A DNA stretch of 64,000 nucleotides from Gymnogyps californianus. Lineage: Eukaryota; Chordata; Aves; Accipitriformes; Cathartidae. How positions within the stretch are numbered: position 1 is the stretch's first letter; the number at the start of each line of letters is the position of its first letter. Both the position numbers and the translations under genes were made by a program. Location: NCBI RefSeq assembly GCF_018139145.2, contig NC_059471.1, positions 101,310,914 to 101,374,913 on the forward strand, in the 5' to 3' direction. Below are positions 62,896-64,000 of the stretch, in pieces. The notes below the pieces were generated by a model, which saw only the letters and a list, made by a program, of their open reading frames with translations, was not told where the DNA came from and ran no database searches.

Positions 62896-64000
62896 GACAA
62901 AGTCACGACTATGGAGCCCTCGAAGGCTGGGCTGCAAAAGCAGGGAATAAAACAGTGATTTTTTTATTTTTACCTTTATGTGTTTTGCCTACAGCCTTAT
63001 CACCCAAATTATTAGTTTCTCTATTGCTGGTCTTCAGGGTGAATCTCTCCTCCTTTTTTTTGATGCAGCTTCAAGGTCTGGAAAAAAGCAAATATTTAGT
63101 AAGGTGTTTATAAATGACTACATTACACTTTGTTGCCATGGTATAATCACAGATGCTCAGTAGAGTTAACACCATGTGCAGAGTATATGTCTAAGAGAGC
63201 AAAGTACATTGGCTGATACACTGAGGAACTTTAGTGATATATGCCAAATTTTATTGAATTAGTATGACTTAAAAACCACTAATGTCTTGTTAAGCATTTT
63301 TAACCAGAAGATGAATACTTCCTCAGCAACCTTCTTCTACACCCCAATGTGCAGGGTTTGCACATCCTGGTGAACAAGATGGCAGTTTACTTCTCTAAAA
63401 AATCCAGTAAAATTTTACACTACCAGCTGTGACACAGTTTGTAGATTAACAAACCCAACAGGATGTTACCCAAACCTTCCCAGATCCTGTCTTTCTGGCA
63501 GCTTGTGCCAAAATTGCTGCTTGACACATCAGCATTGCTTTTATTTTCCACCGATCGGGACTAAATAAAAGCATAAATTCATCATTTCTTTGTAACAGAG
63601 TCCAGAACACCCCTGATGACTGCAATGCCTCCATCCTGGCTCAGGACACGAGACACAAAACAAAATGGAGCTGAAGTAAAGAATGGCAAAATGGTGTTAC
63701 AACATCCCTGACTAAAGAGTACAAGGAGGGCTCTTGTTGCATGTAAAAGGCAGAATTTCCTGGTGTGGAAAGGGCAGCCCAACAGCAGAGGTTCTTCTTT
63801 ATGTTGCATTGCACAAAGGCAAAGGTGGGCTTCACTTTCTCACCATGATGCACACATTGTAGGGAGCATCTGTCTGCATGTTGCACATAACTTTCTACTT
63901 GCTTGTTGCATGTGTCAAATGCCTAGACAATAATTTTAAAGGATTCCTTCTAAGACTTTTTTCAGAGTTGCCATGAATATTCCATTTGGAAAGAGCAGGA
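62896..64000. other. Unique non-coding DNA
   Basis: No gene or repeat is recognised. Open frames are short (up to 81 codons), and the window ends without a feature. Confidence 0.55.

Noticed and set aside
1..64000. CRISPR arrays, bacterial operons, rRNA genes, complete proviruses
   Set aside because: No regularly spaced repeats, no dense long genes and no rRNA signatures. The only retroviral sequence seen is one solo LTR without internal genes.

Overview
The window looks like a stretch of avian nuclear genome that is almost entirely non-coding. Three things point to a bird. There are several CR1 LINE fragments of different ages, in both orientations, and the best-preserved ones end in the octamer tail (ATTCTATG)n typical of CR1. 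A solo endogenous-retrovirus LTR sits inside one of them. The unique DNA carries scraps of old amniote dispersed repeats. There is no bacterial-style gene packing, no CRISPR array, no recognisable rRNA or tRNA gene, and no multi-exon gene I can name. Nearly all open frames here are 60-200 codons long, overlap in several frames and match nothing I recognise.

Layout. 1-24.5 kb: AT-rich unique DNA with simple runs, a CpG-dense patch (about 3.5-3.8 kb), a MIR-like SINE remnant (about 5.1-5.3 kb), a doubtful CR1 scrap (about 8.0 kb), an A12-G15 purine tract (12.0 kb), old amniote repeat scraps, and a GC-rich but CpG-poor block (20.4-22.7 kb). 24.58-26.35 kb: the clearest element, a 5'-truncated plus-strand CR1 with a readable reverse-transcriptase segment. 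It is split by a 598-bp solo LTR with TG...CA ends and a perfect 5-bp target duplication. 26.4-56 kb: mostly unique DNA, with an ancient plus-strand CR1 (36.2-36.7 kb), two CpG-dense patches (39.8-40.3 and 50.7-50.9 kb) and a TA/CA microsatellite (51.3 kb). 56-64 kb: an ancient minus-strand CR1 (56.2-56.5 kb), a CpG-dense patch (56.6-56.8 kb), a possible minus-strand first coding exon for a secreted protein (60.18-60.25 kb), a GC-rich block (60.7-61.1 kb) and a younger minus-strand CR1 3' end (62.5-62.9 kb).

Interpretation. The long repeat-poor AT-rich stretches contain many TAAT/ATTA-type motifs and few simple repeats. That fits a gene desert or large intron rich in conserved non-coding elements near a developmental gene, but this is inference and needs a cross-species alignment. 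I found no convincing undescribed molecular system. The observations most worth testing are the nested LTR/CR1 insertion, the signal-peptide exon candidate on the minus strand, a symmetric exon-like open block at 57.9-58.1 kb, and the four CpG-dense patches.
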